Shown here: positions 11,361 to 24,895 of the stretch, piece after piece | How positions within the stretch are numbered: position 1 is the stretch's first letter | How the letters are laid out: each line of letters begins with the position of its first letter | Source: Pleurodeles waltl | Lineage: Eukaryota; Chordata; Amphibia; Caudata; Salamandridae | Length of the DNA stretch: 64,000 bases | Direction: 5' to 3' | NCBI RefSeq assembly: GCF_031143425.1 | Contig: NC_090439.1 | Location: 639,283,465-639,347,464 of the forward strand | The notes under the pieces: generated by a model | Databases searched by the model: none | Told to the model about the DNA's origin: nothing | Seen by the model: only the letters and a program-made list of their open reading frames with translations | Program-made: the position numbers and the translations under genes

Positions 11361-12719
11361 CACCACGCACTACGTACTACTTCAACGACAGCAGCCTCCC
11401 TTCAGTTCTCCCAAAAATGGCATGGTGCTGCATTGCTTCAGTAACACAAAAAGGTAAACTGAACATTGACTATAATCACAAATAGAGAGTGACAGCTTTG
11501 GTAGAGTAGTAAATCGAGACTGGCACTTGTATGTTGGAGATGCTAATTTTAGGGGTTTTGAAAGGTGGGTGGGTATGTGCTTGTTTGTAGTTGTGGGTGG
11601 GATTGTTAGGTTTCAGTCAACAGTTTACAAAGGATCTTCAGCTTTAGCAGCAGTGCCTCTTATTTTAAACCCCGCCTAAAACATTCCAAGCATACACCTT
11701 CAACTCCAGCTGTCAATGGATGGTGCAAATCTTACCACATTTCCCCTCAACTGCTTATAATATGTCGGTGGTTCTAATATCAGTGAAGACAAAACATAAA
11801 TAGCATTAATTCTTTATGTTGGGCACATACATACCCATTTATGGCTGGAACCACAATACTAGTCCTCTGTTCCCAATGCAAATTCCAGCTCAGATTGCTT
11901 CCGAACAACACACCCATTTGCTTACATTAATCACCAGCAACTTACTATTGCCTAACTTCCAACTAAAGGTGGTTCCCAATGACAACAATCTGTGTTTTTA
12001 AGGTATTTACTGTTAGGCAAATTTCTTTATAATAAAAGGAATGCTCACTGACCTGTCTCTGAAGAAAAATAGCTATTCCATCTAGTAGAACCAGATCATC
12101 TGCACACAATAAAATAGTTCACTGTCTTTTGGTGAGAAATGCTCTGGTATTTGCCAAGTTCTTTGGTAAGTCAGTTTGAAAAAGACTTGCTTTAGGCAGT
12201 TACAAATTTTGATCATACCTTTCCTGGCTCCCCTTATATCCAGTTGTCCAAGCGTACATATCTATAGCCTCAACTAAATTCAAAAGTGATTGAGGGATAC
12301 CCATCGAACGCACCTTAAACCATTCCACATCTCTACTTCACCCTACTGAATGCCACCCTGAAGGTGATGAAGCTGGCATACAGGATCTCCTCAATCAACA
12401 ACCTTTCTTTACACTCTACGACAACATCTGATGATCTGTGTTAGGACCGGGTGAAATCCTACCTCCTCGAGTTTTATGATATTTAACTAACCATTAAAGA
12501 AGTAGTTTCAGAATTTTTAAAGCAATAACATAAATCTTTCAGGACAATTTGGCCACAGATGCCTACTGAACTTGATGGAACTTATGTGATATAAAATAGT
12601 AAGGTTGTGCGAATGCAATACAAACTATGAAATTGTTTGGAGAAAGTGATTTGAGTATACAAAAACAGAGATAAGTTAAGGACGTGATCCTGGGGACACT
12701 ATTTGTTTTGGTATCTACA
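11361..12719. other. no gene recognised (1.4 kb)
   Basis: Low-complexity-poor, AT-leaning DNA. No element, RNA gene or protein motif was recognised. Confidence 0.5.
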
Positions 12720-12980
12720 ATGCGAGGATTTGTAAGGTTCAAGACTTGAGTTTAAGATGGATATGAATTGGTTTAAAAGGCTCCAATGAAACAAATGAAA
12801 CAGAGTGCTGCTCTCTATATGCATATACACAGACAGTTTGGAAAAGATTTGACCATCTAGTACTATAAATGTGCATCACTATTTTGCCACTGCATTGCCT
12901 GGGATTCAGGTCAGTGATCATCTGGTTACACCCACAGACATATGAAGTGATTGCTTTAACCAACTGAGCTGTCATACCGG
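12720..12980 (-). mobile_element. tRNA-like SINE (minus strand)
   Basis: On the minus strand, AGCTCAGTTGGTTAAAGC (about 12,953-12,970) resembles a tRNA box A and GACCTGAATCCCAGG (12,898-12,912) resembles a degenerate box B. Their spacing is larger than in most tRNAs, closer to one with a long variable arm. About 180 bp of unrelated sequence follows. I read it as a SINE rather than a tRNA gene because acceptor-stem pairing is not evident. Confidence 0.5.
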
Positions 12981-13220
12981 AAAAATATATTTCCTACAGA
13001 ATAAATGTAACTTAATTTATTGTTCATGTAAGATGTGTACATTATATTTTCTATGCATGTATAAATAGATGAAAAGCCAACAACAAGGTTACAGAATATT
13101 TTGTTATTTTTAATCGTATCTCTGACCCCACTCCCCCACACACTGACCATGCCCACAGTTCCCATACTTTTCTTTATGCATGTCAACCGCTCATATAAAT
13201 GTAGTGGTAAATATATATAT

Positions 13221-13246
13221 TACCTAGTGACGGTCGTCACTAGGTA
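13221..13246. repeat. perfect 11-bp-arm palindrome
   Basis: TACCTAGTGAC, a 4-base loop GGTC, then GTCACTAGGTA. It directly precedes a dispersed repeat and may be the terminal hairpin of a transposon. Confidence 0.9.
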
Positions 13247-13720
13247 GTTATCGTTAGGTCTGCTTTTCCATGGAAAGAAAATATTTCGGTTTGCTAATAA
13301 CTGGCATTGTTTGACGAATGTTCATGAAACCTTCTAAAAAAAAAAGGTTCATCCACCTCAGCTTCTTAGTGAAAAGTTTTAGGTTGGTTCGTCAAGTGGG
13401 GGCTGAGAAAACAGGGGGGTCCCAAAACACAAAATCCTCATGCATTTTCCATAGACTTCATTAGGCAGGACTACAGCAAAAACTGCTGAACGGAATTTCA
13501 CAAAATTTGCCAGGAAGCTAGATTTGGTCCACATATTGTGCTTTTTGTGATTTGGTGTAAATCTGTTTAGCAGTTTTTGAGAAATTAAGAGACAAACATA
13601 TTTGTACATTTTAGCAGTTCGGCGAGAGGCTCCTGCAAGTCCCATGAGAGCGAGTGCTCTGATTGGCTGGCTCCTGGAATGTTAGCAATAAAAAGGCCAC
13701 CATGACTGTTTATTGTGAAC
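13247..13720. repeat. dispersed repeat, copy 1
   Basis: The segment with TTTCGGTTTGCTAATAACT and GTTCATGAAACCTTCT (about 13,285-13,340) recurs in diverged form near 31,450-31,525 (TTTTGGTTTGCTAATAACTT, CTTTATGAAACTTCT). No protein motif was seen. It probably belongs to an unidentified non-autonomous element. Confidence 0.5.
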
Positions 13721-14143
13721 AATTAGAGGTGTTGTGGAAATGAAGTAAAAATAAAACTATGCAAGGGGTCAGCAGAAAGGCATGCTGTTCCCCTAAATTT
13801 AGAGAGGAAGTTTCAAAGGGATAACTACTGTGTAGAAAATAAATGCATTTTGTTTTTAACTGATATACAATCTTGCTGGACTCTCGAAACTCCATTAGTC
13901 GGAATGGATATTGTCGTCCTTGTTTTTGAGAGGAAATGTGAAAGAGAGATGTACTGTGATGAGTAGATGGTTATTTCTTTTTTTTTTTTTAAAGTTATGA
14001 TCTCGCAAGAGACTCTCAGGATTGTGAAAAGTAAAAAGGAGAAGGTGATCTTTGGATACATTGTAGTATGCACACTTGCCCCTGTAGAAAGGAGTCTTAC
14101 TGGAGAGGGTGTTTATCAGAGTCTACTATTTTTGCCCATTGGC

Positions 14144-14318
14144 TTCGGGCTGGACTGTTCCCATGGGGAACAGGGTCAAGACTGATTTGCGTATGGCTGG
14201 GTCCAAACTGGAATGGCATGGTGAGCAAAAAAACTGATGGATTAAGCCCAGATCTGTGACTGGTGGTGAATGTTTTATTTGGTCTACATTCTGTCCTTCA
14301 ACTGTTCTTTTTGCATTT
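14144..14318. repeat. 323-bp-period tandem pair, unit 1
   Basis: Shares TTCGGGCTGGACTGTTCCCA, CTGGGTCCAAACTGGAATGG and TGTTTTATTTGGTCTACATT with the second unit at 14467-14639, in the same order and spacing. Few differences, so the duplication is younger than most elements here. No coding function apparent. Confidence 0.85.
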
Positions 14319-14466
14319 GTCACCCCAAGTGGGAAGGGTATGCCCAGACATGGGTCTCGTGCTCACTATGCCACCAGATTCAAGTTAGCCTGGCTGAAGA
14401 GGGGTGATACCATGAAACCGGTCCCAAGATGCTTGCTTTTGGTCCAGGGAGGACCTGGCCTGGCAG

Positions 14467-14639
14467 TTCGGGCTGGACTGTTCCCATGGAGAACAGGGTC
14501 AAGACTGATTTGCATATGGCTGGGTCCAAACTGGAATGGCATGGTGAGCAAAACACTGTTGGATTAAACCCAAATCTGGGATTGGAGGTGGATGTTTTAT
14601 TTGGTCTACATTCCTTCTATCAACTGTTCTTTTTGCATT
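14467..14639. repeat. 323-bp-period tandem pair, unit 2
   Basis: Second copy of 14144-14318. The unique spacer between the copies includes GAAACCGGTCCCAAGATGC. Confidence 0.85.
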
Positions 14640-16619
14640 AGACTATTATGAAGCATCTGTACTGCTTAAATATGTAAAGCCCCCCCATAGGCAAAGCAAG
14701 CATGTGTTATTTGCAACATTGACTGTATACTATATACTTCATGGGCAGCTGAGTTCATCTTGACTGTGAACCACAGATAAAAGGGTAACCTATCCTGCAC
14801 ACGATTTTCAAACTGTTTACAGCTCTTCAGGGAAAAACAAGTTCTTCTAGATACTTAAGCCATTTTACAACTAATGCCCTAATACAGACACTCTTTCTCT
14901 GTATCAAACCCCTGTCAGTCATTGAACTTACATTGAGAAATGAAGTGGATATCAGTAGAAAAGTGGGTACTGTTAACAGTGTTTATTCCCTGGAGAAAGT
15001 TTACTCTGTACCACACTGTTTGTAGACAGTGAAACTCTCATGAGGAATTTATCAGAGAGTACTACAAACTATCTACTGAGCACTAAGCACAGTGTACACA
15101 CTAAGCAAAATGTGTCCAAAGAGTGACTATTCACTTCAAATATCTTATCCTGTGTTAAAATAGGTACTGATTACACCATGTTCTCCATGAAGCTGAACAC
15201 ATGTTGATAACATTTTCACTGCCATGGTTACAGGACATTTATGGTAGTAGCAACTATAGGTGCTGGAAGTAGGGGTGTAGGAGTCTTGCAGCACTCCCAA
15301 TGTAAACATGCTGGAGTGCAGCAGGTGAAAGAGAATTAGACATTCCTTTACATTTTTTGTTTTCATCTTGTCACTTTTGCTATGTGTACAAAGATAGAGG
15401 TCAAATGTCAGGCTATGTCTTCTGACAAACTGCTGATTATTCTTTTAACATCTAGATTAGTGTTTACTTTTCTTTTGTTGACTGTAAAATTAGAGAATTG
15501 TGTATAGGGAACTATCTGAGAATCTTGCTGGGGTACCGGGAGTGTGAAAACAAAGGCTGTAGAATATCCATTTTTTCTCTAACACAACAACACTTAAATA
15601 TCTATAAATGAACTGTGCAAATATTTCAAAACATATCAGCAGTTACTAAAGCACAACAGAAGGGCTTTTGGTAATTCTGAAATGTGATGAAAGCTGAATT
15701 TTTAACGGGATCAAAATAAATCAAGTCACTTGGTGATGTGCAAATGATACATATTTGCTGAAACCTGATTTCCACTCATTATCATTTGTGCTCTACATAG
15801 TTCTATCAGTAGTACAGCATGTCAGTGTGAATTGGGCTGCCATTTCAAGGAGAATTGTGCTGTATGTAAATGACATTATGCTACTGCACCGTGCTTACTA
15901 ATACATGTGTGACAGTGTGCTCCAAAATACACCAGCGGTTACATACCACACCCTTACCACTCTCCTGCTGAATGGGTGTGGCTCATTTTGAACACTTGTT
16001 GTTTGGTTGACACGTGCATTATTCACAGTCCCTATGGCTTTAGTGATGTACCAGTAGTGACAACACCCCACTCTGAAAAGTGTTCCAATACCACTGGTAG
16101 CAACATTAAAAGAGTAACTGAACCCTCCTCCAATCTGTTGCACATATCGTAACTGTTGTCTGTTTCACTGTTTCCGAGGCATTCGGCTTTACTAATGGCC
16201 ACCTTTATTTTTCATTTGACAAATTTTCCTCTATTCTTGTTTGTAATTTTATTTATAATGCCCTAGGTTTTAATAGTTTGGGTAGCAGGTAATGCATCAT
16301 TAAAAAGCACTTTACTTTATTTGGTCTTTTTTCAATCATTAATCATCTAGTTTTCTCCTTTTCCTGATAATTAAATAACTGTAAATAATGATTCTATCCC
16401 TATGCCGTAACCACAGTATATACTCGATATTCCTTGTGAGTTCAGCCATAGGGGATATGTTATAAACAAGGGCCATTGGACAGAGCCTATTGGAGTCTTC
16501 TATACTTAACTTCTTATACATATCACTCAAATTATGACTTTGTTGTAATTGCTCCTTTGATGAACAGATAATAGCATCTAATGTGCCCTAAACAATGGCC
16601 TGCAGAAGGAGGTGAGTGT
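14640..16619. other. no gene recognised (2.0 kb)
   Basis: AT-rich DNA with only short accidental frames. No element recognised. Confidence 0.5.
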
Positions 16620-17108
16620 TTAGTAAGGGGAATGATGTAGGGTTTCGTCAAGCTTGTGCAATTTAGCTGTAGATAAAGAGTCTGCAGTGAATTGCATCAA
16701 CTTAAACTCGTCAGTTTCATTCTGTGATTCCCATGAAACTAATTCAAAGCTTAAGTGTAATGCTGATTTACAACTACTTTCTCTAACTCTTGGCAAATAC
16801 GGAGTTGCTTCTGAATTAAGGGGAACTGCACTGATAGATAAAAGAGTCAGAGTGCCATCGCCTTTCTCATTGACACTTACCTGAACTGAATACTCAGAAA
16901 TTCTAGAGGGAAAGTCCCCTGTTTTGTAGTTTCTTATCAAATGTTTTATTTGTATATACGAAAGGAGGACAGCCGTGGGAAGGGGCAGGTAGCTGATAAC
17001 ACTGCACCAGCGCTCATAACTCCCTCTACCCCACTGTGGTACCAGAATATCACAGTCCGAAGTTGTCTTGAAAGTGGTGGGGAGAGCAAACTGGCACTGA
17101 GAGAACAT
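16620..17108 (-). pseudogene. L1-like ORF2 fragment (connection domain)
   Basis: A 162-residue open frame, long for this AT-rich setting. It has WCSVISYLPLPTAVLLSYIQ followed by IKHLIRN, resembling the W...LLxYxQIKH segment downstream of the RT domain in vertebrate L1 ORF2. The C-terminal FTADSLSTAKLHKLDETLHH resembles the following helix that precedes the Cys-rich end. No RT core, endonuclease or 3' end is present nearby, so it would be an isolated fragment. An unrelated spurious frame cannot be excluded. Confidence 0.45.
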
Positions 17109-20100
17109 TGCAATGCCATAAGGCTCAATTCAAAATTCTCAAATGTGGCTCGTTATAATTAGAGTTTATAATTAAGCTGCAATAAGATTTGTAGAGCCAG
17201 TGCTATGTTTCTCAGTTTCTCACAGTTTCACCCACTGCCTATCAGTGGGTCAAGAAGGTTCCAGCTCGTGAAACGTTACATACATGTATGCAATAAACAG
17301 TAACTAAATTGCTAACATACATTACAATAACATGTTAAAGTTCAAATGTTTAACGTTAAAACGTTAATGTAATGCATGTTAATGATTTAGTAACATGTTT
17401 GTATTGCTTAAATATTTGAAAAGAAAAATATATATTTACTTACCCACTGGCTGGTATTCAGTGTTCTTCTTCAGTCCTTGGGCCCCAGAGTCAACTCTCC
17501 TAACCAATCCAGACAGCGCTCTCATGCTGCAAACCGTCACAAGAGAAGTGCCAAGATTGGTTGGAGAGGCTAGCTCAGTGCTCATTCAGGCAGGGGGCCC
17601 AGTGCCTGCTCTCCACTCGGCTGTACAACACAGATCGGGTTGGAGAGGTTTAAAATGTGCATATCAGTCTGGCCGTGGCAAAACCACAGGCCAAAGTGGC
17701 ACACACATTCAAAACTGGTGGAACATCCATCATTATTTCTCCCTGCTGCCACTCTGCAGCAATGACCCCGCACAACCCTCACACTCAGCTCGGGCTGGCA
17801 GAAAAAAAAAATGGTAATCAAGTCATTTTATTACCATATTATTTGTGAGTTTTGCTCCACCTGCAGCAGGGGTTATGGACAATGCTCCTCCACCCAGATG
17901 AAGAAGCTGCCTTGGATCAACCTACCAGAATTAAAAATAGAAAATAATCTCACCACTTTTCCAGAATATATTTAGGACACAAAATGTATGACAGACAATA
18001 CATGTGACTATGATAGTCTGACATAAAACCGCCGCCTTCAGTCTCACTTTATCTGATGCACTTGGACGTGTTTAGTTTCACACTCCTGTCCAACAGCTGC
18101 TGAACTTGCATGTCTGCAAAAGCAGAAGAGGACAGAAGAGTGCATACAGTGCCACTGCTGCCTGGAAAGAAGTATTGTGTTTCAGAAAGATGTGCTTTGG
18201 GAAATATCCAAGTAAACATAAGACTGACTACATGTCCCTTGGACCCACAGGACTCTCTCTCAACACTTGCCAGTAGTGACAGCTTCTTGAATGCCTAAAG
18301 TACTCATGGTTCATAGTGTCCTTGGTAGGCAATGTTGATAGTTGCTGCAGCCCTGACTTGTTATTAGAATATATTCATTTTCTTTTCTTTTCCGTAAAGT
18401 CAACAAAAGACATCTTGGAACCAGATAATTATTTCACATCACTTTCACAAGGATGTAGACTTGCACTTGTTTGTCTTTGTAAGAGTTTTATCTACTTCAA
18501 TCACAAACTCTTGTACTTGTTATTCTATAAGGAGTCACCAATCTCTACTGCACCTATTTATTCCACCAGGAGTTACTCATGTGTGACACAAACCAATTAT
18601 TAGTGCAAATTCCAGTGGGATCTTGTTGGCGCAGAATGATTGTCATATGGTATGCTGCTACCAATAAGACAGAATACATGTTACCAAGGGTAGAAACAAT
18701 CTATCCAACACTAATGCATGCCTATCACGTTACAGTGATTGTCACATTTAATATAAATTAATTATGGAAACCTTTTTCCCAATATTGAAAGCAGCCCGCT
18801 TTAGCAACAAAGCATATTATAACCCCAAGTGTGGTTGACAGTTGCTAAATCAATCTTATTTATATTGCAGCTCAAAAGAAGTATTGATATTTAATTACTG
18901 TAGGAAGTTGAAAAAATAGAGTGTCAACAGATATCTCATATGCAACATCTAAAGTTAAAACATCAAGGCCTACACTATAACTATATATACTGCACTAATT
19001 AATTATTTTTGCTTTTAGATATCAACGCAACTACAGTGCAGAGTAAAACCCCATGTATTACGAGACAGTGTGATGATATCAGTGTCTCTGTTTCTTCCTC
19101 TTATCCCATTTCCCTACTGAAAACCTTCACAGCAGTAGTGTGCAGTTGGTTGTGAGTTCAGTGAAATATGAAAACTGCCATTTCTCCTGCTGGATCCAGC
19201 TTGCTAGGGCGGTGCATCTTGACCCACTTTATTGGTAGCATAGTTCATTACTTTCAAAGACAGGATAAATGTGTAATTTTGAAGGCCTCAGCAAGCTATT
19301 CTGCAGTTCAATGCAGAGTAGAGTGGAAAGGAAGAGGTAGCTAAAATAGACGAGGATATGAGTGGGGCTCTCAGGAAAGGATTATATGGCTCAAAGCCCT
19401 GGCAGGCCCATAGCAGGGAAGATGGCAACAAAGGCTCCATAGCAATTAAAGCACCACAGGACAGCTGCAACCTTTCAGCTGTTTACCTTAACATAGTCTG
19501 GATGTTCTATGGTAGAAATCAGGTAGTTCAAACTAGCAGTTAGGTGTAAAAGGGATAGGAAGGCATCTAAGCTGCCACATGTAACCACACGGAGGCATGC
19601 TAAAACAGGATGCAGGCAAGGGATAAGTATTGAGGGCAGGTCCTCATAAAATTGAGCTCGGGAGACTCACCCATGAGCCAGGAACATCTGTGCAAACTCA
19701 CAAAGGATAGCAAAAATGTGAGCCTGTGCAGAACCTCCACAGCTTACAAGGTATATCAGTTACACAAAACAAAGGAACCTGACCTCTTAAGATTATTTAC
19801 ATCATCAATGAAATAGCTTTTCCTTGTCTCAATGTTGCAATCATTCATTTTCACGTTAAGAAACTCTACTTATGATCCAGCTACTGTATACAGATAACCT
19901 TTGCACTGAAAAAAGTATAAAAGTATATAGTCCATATTTGTACTGCACTCCCAGAAAAGTGGCACACATCTACTCTGGGAGACCATTCTCTCATGTTTCA
20001 TCCTGGGATTCCTTCAACAGATAGTTTAGTAAGTTGTCAACAAAACCGAATGGCTTTGCTCTTAGAAGCACTGTCCTTGCTGACTACCTGTGTCAAAAAT

Positions 20101-21851
20101 CCTCAATGGGTGTGAGTCGCTTCACACTATGTCTTATTAGCCCTTGATTGATGCACTGTCAATGACATTGCCGTTTTTGTTAATGGTGCCACCAGAAATG
20201 ACTGGTGTGTGAGCATACCATATGACTGTTACCCCAATCACTTCCTACTTACAAAGTGTACACACTGGATTGGGTTGATGGCTCTTGTGTATCAATAAGA
20301 AATGTGCCTTATTAACAAGTGAGCAGAGTATTAATTTACACTAGCTTTCACATGTATACGTTACATTGATATTATTGCAGTTGAAACAATTTTCCTAAGA
20401 CTCATTAAAGTGTGTTTTATGGCTTCTGCCTCAACTAGGGCTCTGTGCCATCTTGTTCAACATTGATTTTCATGCTTTATAATTAATTCTGCTCCACATA
20501 ATCAAGCAAGATGTGGATTTGTTTATTTCTGAATTATACTGTTCTCGTAGAAGAGTCTCTAACATGGGTTCACTATTGTAACATTTGTCCAAGGATCTTC
20601 CACTTGCATGTGGTATTACATTCATTTACAGCGGTTCACTGCTGTTTAAATAGTGTGTTCTGACACCTATGGATGACATTAGGTCGGAAGGGCTGAATCA
20701 ATATTCATGTGGTGGGTTAGTGCTTAAGTGGTAAGGTTGTGTGACAGTTTAAATATCTATATTCTAATTTGTTGAAAATGTAATTCTTTGCACACACCAC
20801 AGTGACTTTGCAGTTTCCATACTTCTCTAGGGGAAAATTTGCTATATAAACCCTCAAATTCGGTGATGAGCCAGTATCAAATGGTTCTACTATGGAGGGT
20901 CTCTGATTTCTTTCTGGTTTGATAGACTTGGTACTTAGCCTATTTTTGATTTTGTCTATTATTCGGTATTATATTATTACAGAAAGCCTTCATGGCAATG
21001 ATTTATGAATTTAAATTAGATTTTCTGCATCTACACTTTACAGGTTCTGTGTTATAATCCTTTAAGTTTTGTAATAATCCTAAATGGTTTATCTAAATTT
21101 CACTCTAGAACTCATTTACTGAGTCAGTCTCTTTATTTTTTTAACCCAAGGAGCTGACTGCAAGGAACTTTCTCCTCCTCAAACCTCAAACCTCCTCCAC
21201 CAAACACATGCACTGCAACGAATGTGCTCCAGATATCCTAAATTTGGCATAACATTGAGGGTCGTCTATTGGGCCCTAATGTCCATTGCAGCAACAGTGG
21301 GACTGGCAAATATAAATAATAATTCATAAAAATATCTGTAAGCCCCACTGGGTTGCACAATTCCCTAGGATAGCAACAGGGGACTAATTATATTTGTTGC
21401 ATACAGACTAGTATGCCAAGTTTCATACATCTTCAGGTAAATATCAAGAAATGTGGGCAATAACTAGTAATATGAGGCAAATATGCCCAGTCGACCACCT
21501 TACTCTACTACAAGCAATATCGACTGCTCCTACTCAAGGCTTTTTGCTGTCCCTTACTTCCCACATGGACCTGGTCATGCATGTTTCCCAATTTTCATCC
21601 TCCTCCAGCTGCAGTCAAAAGTTCAATAATCCAAAAAAATGTCAAAAATAATAATTGGTGGCAACCTTATGCCTCTCTCAGTCCATCAAACAGAAATATT
21701 GCATGAAGGACAAGTCCTTACATAATTTTAATAAATAATGAAAGGGAATATGCAGAGAAAAGACGTGATGCTTTCGTTTCAAAATCCAAATTGAAAATCA
21801 GTGACATTTTGACTAATATTTAGATTTATGCCAATATTTTCTTAAGAAGTA
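17109..21851. other. no gene recognised (4.7 kb)
   Basis: The longest stretch without an identified element. It is AT-rich, with a small cluster of TAACGTTA-type palindromes at 17,345-17,375 and a GC-richer patch at 17,460-17,800. No coding segment, RNA gene or terminal repeat pair was supported. Confidence 0.5.
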
Positions 21852-22115
21852 TTAACTGCATTTATGTGATTGAGAGTTTAAAACATGCTCAGACAGTTCC
21901 TTGTTGTTCTCTTTTTTTGGAATGTTCAAAGGCACATAATGCTCAATAAAATTGAGAACTGTCTCGTCAGACTGATATCCAAAGTTGGGAGCATCTTTGA
22001 TCCAGAGAATCATATGAATGTGTAGTGCATCTCTTGTTTGATAATCTTTCTGACAAAAGTAATAAAGTACTTCTCCAACAGGAGTTTTCTTTTTGTTGGT
22101 TAAGTAGTGAAGCAT
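21852..22115 (-). pseudogene. Helitron Rep (HUH nickase) domain fragment
   Basis: An 87-residue frame with GEVLYYFCQKDYQTRDALHI and then HMILWIKDAPNFGYQSDETV. HIHM is the HUH metal-binding motif (HIH codons at 22014-22022) of the rolling-circle Rep domain of Helitron transposases, and the ILWIxDAP...SDE context is typical of that family. The catalytic tyrosine motif and the helicase are not seen; the frame ends in a stop. Helitrons move by rolling-circle replication and use this domain to cut and join single strands. This copy is inactive. Confidence 0.8.
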
Positions 22116-22402
22116 AGCTTGTAATGTGTGGCTAAATTATCTGCAAACATCAGCAGGATCCAGGGAACATATTTTTGTGGGTGTTTTACGGTTGATGTCC
22201 AGAATATTAGCAGTGGCTTTGAGAAGAAATTGATACAAATCATCCCATCTATGTACATCACAACAAAGTAATAATTGAAGTAGATGGTCCTATAATTCTG
22301 AGCATACATTTCAATTATCTGTGTCTTTGAAACCAATATTCATTTGTCCCTTGTTGAAATGCCATATTGTTGATTAAGTTATATTCTAGCATTTCACCTT
22401 TT

Positions 22403-23350
22403 TCATGCACCTTTTTCACAATTGTGAAAACATCTTGTGGTGTTATAGTAAAAACCCAGGTCGAATTTGCACAGAATATGCAAGAGCATAAGAAGTGACA
22501 GAAAGTTCACTTTCATATAGTAATGCAAACATATGTGGAAAATCTTGTTCAAGGCATGGTTCCTCTGAATATAATCTTGTAGCTCAGTACTCAAACACAG
22601 AAATGTAGACTGGACAATCATCATATTATCCACCTTTTCTAGTGGGGAATAAATGTGGATAACATCTTGTTTCTAGTGGTTTTCTCCAGACACTGATAGG
22701 CTGTTGTTTAGTTTCCTCTATTTGATACAGTTCTAAAGCATCACCAATCATGTCTCTTGAGTGCAGTGGGTGTGTACTATAACGTTCATATATTTGTTCA
22801 GCTTGTTCTTCAGTAATCTGTTCAAATTGTTCGATTTGATTTGGTTTTCCAAATGATAAGTATGTAGAGGAGATGAAGTTTGCAACACCAAACTCCTTAT
22901 AGTGCATGTTGTTTTTCTGAAGTTAATGTAGTGCTTTCTGAGCTTTTTCATGCTAATAAATTCTTGCCATTTTTTTCTTTTGTAGGTACTCTATTGACTA
23001 AAACCACTAAAGGATCCTTTAGTTTGTGTTCAATTCCAGCAGTGGTTATATTGTTTTCAAATCTAAAGAGAGAAAAACAACTTTTCCCTTCAGTGAGCAT
23101 AATAAAATATATGTAGCTGAAATGTTCCAGATTTTGGTTGAATTTTAACTATAGTTGCACTGTTTGAATTAAAATGCTTTCATATAAATTCTGTTACTGT
23201 ACTTCTGTAGAGACTGGATATATTTTCAAATTGTTATGAATGCCATGTGGAGGCATGAAGTTATGGCCTAGTTTTCCAAGGCAGTAATTGCAAATTACAT
23301 GGAATTCACATAGATCCTATCTTTCTCCTGCAAATAGAAATAGAGTTAGA
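22403..23350 (-). pseudogene. Helitron N-terminal helicase-like region
   Basis: Upstream of the Rep piece on the same strand. The 93-residue frame at 22626-22907 has HSRDMIGDALELYQIEETKQ and ends CYPHLFPTRKGG, the (Y/F)PxLFPTGxGG signature of Helitron N-terminal regions. A frame near 22,950-23,050 contains GIEHKLKDPLVVLVNRVPT, and another near 23,240-23,300 a CNYC pair. Several frameshifts separate these pieces. The terminal TC and CTRR ends were not located. Confidence 0.65.
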
Positions 23351-24875
23351 TTTCTCCATGCCAAATTATCCTCATTTTCATTTTTTTCAAGGAGATTAAT
23401 CCTCTTGACTTGCTTCTTATAATATATTATTTGGCAGCATGTAGCAAATCCGATTAGGGATTTCAGAAACTGTTTATTGAAATTGAACAATATCAATTTT
23501 GTAAGTGGCTACATCCATTTATTGATTTTCTGAATAATCTTGAGTAAAGGCAATGTCTAAACATTTTTTGTTCCAATGTATTTAGAATGGATATAGTCAG
23601 TAATCACGTTGATTTGTGCTGGATTGGAGTGAAGTAGAGCATAATTACGTTCTTCTAATTGCAATGATGGTGTTTTGACATAGTATAATGTTCACATAAA
23701 TCTTACTGACGACTAACGTGTGGAGAGCATTGTGATATAATGGAATATGTTGGTCACATATTATTTCTCAAACAACCCAAAGAATGTTTTTGGAGGTTAG
23801 TAATGGTCTGAAATGGGCAGAGGTCTAAGTTTTGAAAATGTTTTATCTTTTAAGTAGCGATGATATTTTATATATCATTAGAAATGTTCTTAGCTTCAGA
23901 ATGGATGCGTCTTTAATATGCAAATGGAAATTCAATTCCATTCCTATATGGGGTTCTGTTTTATTTTATTCCTGAAAATCGTGACTAGTTTTAGTTTTTT
24001 CTTTGAAATGTAGTAGGGGATGTAAAAAAAAGTCAATGTAGCACTTTACAAAACCGGCCTTCAAGTGTGACAGAAAGCACAAAATTCCTCTGATGATGGT
24101 AACTCTCTTTGTAAAACTAGGGTTCAGTGCTTGACGTATGTCTCCAAGTTCCCCAAAAAATGCTACAGAAGTTTAGTCTTGTTAGTTGTTTCTTCCATAG
24201 TTTATGTATTTGTTTAGGTTGAAATTAAATAGTCAAGGGTTTGGATTCACATCAATATGAAAATGAAGAGTTTTCTTTTGACAAAAAGTGCTTTTTCAAC
24301 AATATGTTAAGCATATTATTTCTGTGTTAGCATGTCTGCATTTTTCTCAAAAAAGAAAGTGTTTGAAGCAGATTTGGTACGGCATGTGTTTTATAATGCG
24401 TTGCAGGTATACTCCTAATTTTGTCTATTCTTGTGAAAGTATATGTTTTTCTTGAATAGACAGCATTTTTTGTTGCAACAGCTAACTGTTAATGGTAATG
24501 TCTTGGTTGATTGCTTCCTATTAGCCTTTTTATTACTAAGGTCATGGTTTTGTAGAAACATAATAAAAATTGATTATAATCTTACCATTACTATTGTTTT
24601 TCTGTAGGCATCCTTCTTCTCTCAGAGCATTGTCTTCCTCCTCGCCGCCTAGTGCTATTTCCCTTTTTGCTTCCACAGGTATTGCTTTGTATGAATTGTG
24701 CTAAATATGTGCAACTTTGTTTTAAAAAAAGAGCTAAAGACGTAATGTTTACAGTAATAATTGTCTTAATACAAGTGTTATTTTTTATTTATTTTCCCAT
24801 GCTATTTTTCTTACAGTATTCCATGAAGAAATGTACCTGTTTCATGTAGAAATACATAGATGGAGGTGATGAGGT
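23351..24875. other. no gene recognised (1.5 kb)
   Basis: AT-rich; possibly further decayed Helitron sequence but without a readable motif. Confidence 0.45.
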
Positions 24876-24895
24876 CTAATTTTCAATTTCTCTAT
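24876..24895. repeat. L1-B target-site duplication, left
   Basis: CTAATTTTCAATTTCTCTAT is repeated without mismatch at 29694-29713, immediately outside both ends of L1-B. Confidence 0.9.

Noticed and set aside
12895..12980. functional tRNA gene on the minus strand
   Set aside because: Box A and box B are degenerate and too far apart, and no acceptor stem pairing was found; a SINE explains it better.
17395..17817. 140-residue plus-strand frame as a gene
   Set aside because: No recognisable domain, competing minus-strand frame over the same bases, and no splice or promoter context.
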